DNA from: Rugalucina vietnamica
Taxonomy: Eukaryota; Mollusca; Bivalvia; Lucinida; Lucinidae
Direction: 5' to 3'
Length of the DNA: 64,000 nucleotides
NCBI GenBank assembly: GCA_964017185.1
Contig: OZ024878.1
Location: 3,038,151 to 3,102,150 of the forward strand
Below, in pieces: positions 36,801-42,800 of this stretch. Under the pieces are notes generated by a model, which saw nothing but the letters and a program-made list of their open reading frames with translations, did not search any database and was not told where the DNA came from. Position 1 is the first letter of the stretch, and the number at the start of each line of letters is the position of its first letter. The position numbers were made by a program, and so were the translations under genes.

Positions 36801-39800
36801 AGATCACTGACAATCAAACTTGCCATCATCGGAGAAAGTCCTTCGGTGAATCCGAACTGCATATCTGATTGGGTATACTCAAATTTAGTCAATAGAGCAC
36901 ATTCAAACAGTTTGCCAAATATTGAGGATATGGTTATTCCAAGGTAGTTTTCCAGTAATTTCGAGTCTTTGCCTTTCTTTTGTACAGGGGTAATTACGCC
37001 CGTCTTGAAAATCGAGGGTATTTTCTTTTCAGACAGTATTGGTAATAGCAGGGACAATTTCAGACTTTCCCGACTTAAAATGTTCAGAGAACAGTCCATA
37101 TTCATCACTGATTTTCCGGTATTCAACTTATCAATAGCCTTTTCAACATGTTCTTCACTAAGAATGATTGTATCATCAGAGTTTAAGCATTTGTCTTCCG
37201 AATCGTAACAGTGGATATTGCACAGAATCAAGAAAGCACTGTCATAGTCATGATCTTTTGGCAGGGCTAAGTCCTCATAGTATTCCGCGAAACATTTACG
37301 TTACGTGGCAGGATCAGTGTCTATTACCATTCACAAGAAGACATGATGTATTGGATTCTCTTTTTGATCTACTTTTCTAGATCAGTTTATAAAACATATC
37401 AGAAGTGGGATTTTCCATGAGATTTTTATAAAAAAGTTTTTTCTGCGAACCGTTTCTTCTATCCGTTGCTGGCGTCTGAGTTGCTTTTTGGCTAACTTAT
37501 TTTCGATATACAACTGTCCGTTACAAGGTTTTCCAACTTCCACCCATTTTCTATGTGTTTGTTTAACAGTTTTCAAACATTCAAGGACTTTCTGAGATGC
37601 TCTTTTCTTCAGCCCCTTGAGTTTCACTATCTTTAAAAGGAACAGCCTTCTGGGCTTTTTAAACATTCAGTCAATGAATTGATTGTTGATTCCACATTTT
37701 CATTACTACATGTAGGCAACATAGCCGCAATTTCAGCACTGTACTTTTCTTTGTCTAGTTTATTCCATGAATAGGCTTTCCGAGTAGCTGCTTTTTCTTT
37801 TCCAGAGATTATGCCCGAAGTAGATATAGGAATGTTCAATCAACTATACCTTAGTTAATAAAGATTGTAATGCCACACACTTGGATCGTTAAGGGTTGCT
37901 AGAATCTCTTTTTCAGTTCGTGTTGACTCCCGAATCCTACACGGATCTAGAATCTGGAAACGAGTTGTCATGGGACGAAATAGGCCACCACAAACGGGAC
38001 AGATATTCCACTATAAATCGCCAGCGTATAATGCTCCTGGAACCGTACAATATCTACATCAATATTGACAGGGACGTACAGATGATTCCGATACTACCGT
38101 ACAGGATAGCGCAGCTGGTTGAAAGTCCTGAACTGACGACAGTGGGGGCTGGTAACCTTAAAGGTGGGTTGACTACATTATTCCGTACAGGATAGAGCAG
38201 CTGGTTGAAAGTCCAGAACTGACGACAGTGGGGGCTGGTAACCTTAAAGGTGGGTTGACCTCATTATTCCGTACAGAATAGCGCAGCTGGTTGAAAGTCC
38301 TGAACTGACGACAGTAGGGGCTGGTAACCTTAAAGGTGGGTTGACTTCATTATTCCGATACTACCGTACAGGATAGCGCAGCTGGTTGAAAGTCCTGAAC
38401 TGACGACAGTGGGGGCTGGTAACCTTAAAAGTGGGTTGACTTCATCATTCCGATACTACCGTACAGGATAGCGCAGCTGGTTGAAAGTCCTGAACTGACG
38501 ACAGTGGGGGCTGGTAACCTTAAAGGTGGGTTGACTTCATTATTCCGATTCTACCGTACAGGATAGCGCAGCTGGTTGAAAGTCCTGAAGTGACGACAGT
38601 GGGGGCTGGTAACCTTAAAAGTGGGTTGACTTCATCATTCCGATACTACCGTACAGGATAGCGCAGCTGGTTGAAAGTCCTGAACTGACGACAGTGGGGG
38701 CTGGTAACCTTAGAGGTGGGTTGACTTCATTATTTCGATACTACCGTACAGGATAGCGCAGCTGGTTGAAAGTCCTGAACTGACGACAGTGGGGGCTGGT
38801 AACCTTAAAGGTGGGTTGACTTCATTATTCCGATACTACCGTACAGGATAGCGCAGCTGGTTGAAAGTCCTGAAGGTGGGTGGACTTCATTATTCCGATA
38901 CTACCGTACAGGATAGTGCAGATGGTTGAAAGTCCTGAACTGACGACAGTAGGTGCTAGTAACCTTATAGGTGGGTTGACTTCATTATTCCCATAGTACC
39001 GAACAGGATAGCGCAGCTGGTTGAAAGTCCTGAACTGACGACAGTAGGTGCTAGTAACCTTATAGGTGGGTTGACTTCATTATTCCCATACTACCGTACA
39101 GGATAGCGCAGCTGGTTGAAAGTCCTGAACTGACGACAGTGGGGGCTGGTAACCTTAAAGGTGGGTTGACTTATTCCGATATTACCGTACAGGATAGCGC
39201 AGCTGGTTGAAAGTCCTGAACTGACGACAGTGGGGGCTGGTAACCTTAAAGGTGGGTTGACTTATTCCGATATTACCGTACAGGATAGCGCAGCTGGTTG
39301 AAAGTCCTGAACTGACGACAGTGAGTGTTGGCAACCTTAAATTCATGCATATTGAAAGACCCAAAAAGCCAATGGTATAAGAATTTAAGTCGGGTATAAA
39401 TCATGGACGATCGTAGTAGACCCTCGTCGCAGATTCACCGTTATAAATATGAATGACACCCCTGTTCCTATTAGTCAAATACATTAATTTCATTCATTGA
39501 GAACGAAGTTGAGGTTAGATTTTCAAGATTCCTCCTACAGCGTTTCTTCTACTGACTGTAAGATAGGTGCAGTCAATGCAGCAATTGAACATTATTGAAA
39601 GGAAGTAAAATAAGAAATCCCGGTTGTTTCGTTTTCGCAAACACTTCAACAATGTTATTGTGTTGGAAGTAATATATGTTCATGGGGCGGGAGTGTTTAC
39701 GAAAACGAAATAACCTGGATTCCTTATGTTACTTCCATTCAACTTCTGCATTGACTGCACCTATCTTTCAGTCAATAGAGTAAACGTTAAAGGAGAAAAC

Positions 39801-42800
39801 TCGAATTTCTCATCTCAACTTCGGGCAGGATTTCATTGTGCGTCACCCATTTGGTACCACGTGTTTCTCAGCTGTGTTATACATGTAGTATGGCCCCCTA
39901 ACACTCCATTATAAAACCAAACAAAATCTGACTGCGGAGGGCTTTGCCCAGGAACAGTGTGTCAAGGATAACTGAAAGCTCCAATACAAGCATAGCTGTT
40001 TCGTAAATAAAAAAAAAATTCTAGCTGTCCTATGTGACTGTGCAGTCCGCTCCGTATCACACATCTAACATCATTTACCTTTCAATAATTTGAGCCGCCG
40101 AATGGGAAAACCAACAATATGTATAGGCGAAATCAAAGGCGCAGATCAGCTTCGCCGTTTTCGCTTCACGGATAGTACAATTCCTCTACTTTCTAAATCC
40201 AAAATTTCCAGCCTCTAACCATCTTCTGTGACTGTATAGCCCGGTTTGTGTCGGATCTGGTCGGAACCCAAATTGTTGGTTTTCTCACGCACACGCTCAT
40301 TTATTTTTCGCAACAGGTATTGGGGCCACAATCGGCACACAAGTTCTGCGAAACGAGACAGCACTATTCGAACACACCACGGCACGACTTGCAACCGTCG
40401 CCGAAAAAGCCTGGCGAAGAACGGCATACGAAAACACACTGAAACCCACCGATCTCACAACCTATGAGGCCCATTATACAAACGAAACTCTGGCCCAGAT
40501 AAGGTCGAATTCTCTGCTTATGGAGATAATGCAGCATATGAATACATGGGGATACAAACAGAAGGGAATTCACGACGCACAGGGCATTCCTTACAGAGTC
40601 GGGAGGGTCTCCGCGGGGTGAGTAATGATTGTATTAACCCATATTTGACGAATGGGTTTTCCCATAATTATCAATTGGATGAGTCCACTTTCATTTTTAG
40701 GGACTTCAGATGTGATTTTAAAATAATTCGGCAAATAGGTCACTGTATGGGCGTTACCTCATGAATACAATATTGGGTATGGTCTACCTTTGACTTAGGT
40801 AAAAGCTAAAGGTATAGCTCGGCAAATGGGTCACTGTATGGGCGGCAACTTTAATATGATATTTTGCCTATAACGAGTTAGAATAAAAGTTCTGCTGTTG
40901 TTTCAGTATTGCAAATGGGCTTCTTGGGTTCCCTCCAACACCCCCACCATGGCAGGTGATTGTGAAAGCTGATGACGTTGGATCACCCATACAGTTCAGG
41001 TAACTGCCCTTGCATTACGACACACACGCATTATAAAAACTGTCCATGCATTATACATAATGTTTGGACTTTCAAAATGAAAATAGTTGCATTTTTATAT
41101 TTTCATATTTTTTCCGAAAAAAAAAATAAAGATTGTGGGTACACGTTAGAACCGCCTCAACGAGTACCCACAATTTATGTTATGAGTAAAAATAAGTAAT
41201 ACCGCCCCTGCGGACGCCGTTTTCTATATAACGGGGTGTAAGGGGATAGAAACTACACGGACATAATTGCGTGATTTTAAATAATAAGTGAGAGTTAAAG
41301 TACCGAGTAGAAAAAATAAGTAAAATAAAGCGAGTCGAAGACAGTATGACAGAATACCAGTTGACACATTCGTACGTCAACGGAAATCGTTTCAGGTATA
41401 TGACAATATCACTGTATCGCAGCGTTGCATTTCTATGGTTATTTCGTGACAATAAACCATTCTCAGATACTGAGAAATTACTGAAATGATGTAGTTTATA
41501 TTTTCAACCCCAATATATATAGGAGATCACGTCGCTACTTATCTTTTTTATATTATCTTCAGGGACGATACCAATAGTACATGGCGAAATCTTTACGAAA
41601 CGGACGACCGTGGGAATATGTTTGGAGGATACGCAATGCCGTTTCCACTGCCTAGCCGACGACTTGAGCTGCGACTGACGTAAGCAATGTACTCCATGTT
41701 ACTTGTATGTTTTAAGCTTCTGGAAAATGTTATCTGATTTGCGTACATTATTATGATATCGTGGCATTAAGAAATGTGACTTTACCATCATGCAATATGA
41801 TGGAGATTTTTTCAGCTGTAAAACTGAAATTTTCTTTGGGAAAAGAAAATCATATTTTTCTTATTTTTGCCCATAACATTGATTGTGGGTACACGTTAGA
41901 ACCGCCTCGCCGAAATGGTTATAACAAGTACCCACAATCTATGTTTTGCGAGGCGGTTCTAACGAGTACCCACAATCTGTGTTTTGCAAGGCGGTTCTAA
42001 CGAGTACCCACAATCTATGTTTTGGAGCAAAAATAAGAATATATGTATACCCCTGCATACCCCAGTTTTTCCATATAAAAGTGGGATTCAAGGGGCACGG
42101 GCATGCTTTCCTGATCATGTAGCTATAAAAGTAAATCCCGTGCCTTCGGGTTCCCCGAGCACTAACCATAAAGACGATGAATAATAAACTCAATATGTTT
42201 TTGTTTGTATGACTTGGTGGTTTAACGTCCTACCAACACTGAGCTAAGCTCAGCTAATCTCGTACGAAGCATCAGGAAAACATGTCCGTGCAATGAATAC
42301 CCCCTAAACCCCACTTTTATAGAGTGAACTGGTGTATGCAGGGGTATACCTATTTTTCTTATTTTTGCTCCAAAACATAGATTGTTGGTACACGTTAGAA
42401 CCGCCTCGCAACGAGTACCAACAATCTGTGTTTTGAGCAAAAATTAGAAAAATATCAAATTTTTTATGAAAAATTCAAATTTTAGATCTGAAAAAAAATC
42501 TCTGTATATTGCATGGGCAAGTTTTCATAATGTTTCAAAAATTGCAGGGGTTGTACTAATAGAGGAAACAAGTGCGCTTTCCCGGAAGCGCGAGTTGAAA
42601 CAGACTAACGCCATGATTAACATTAATAGAGATTTAACGCCATGATTAGGATAAATAGAGATAACTTTTTCTAGATGACAATGCATGATAATCGGTACAC
42701 GTACATGCTTATAATGATGGTTGAAAATGCCCTCGAAATATATGTAAGCATACTTTTTCTTTTCATAGATCTGCTGACGGCAAGAGATCCAGTATACCGA

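Noticed and set aside
38095..39345. CRISPR-like array
   Set aside because: Units are contiguous 86-95 base tandem copies of exon and intron sequence with no unique spacers.
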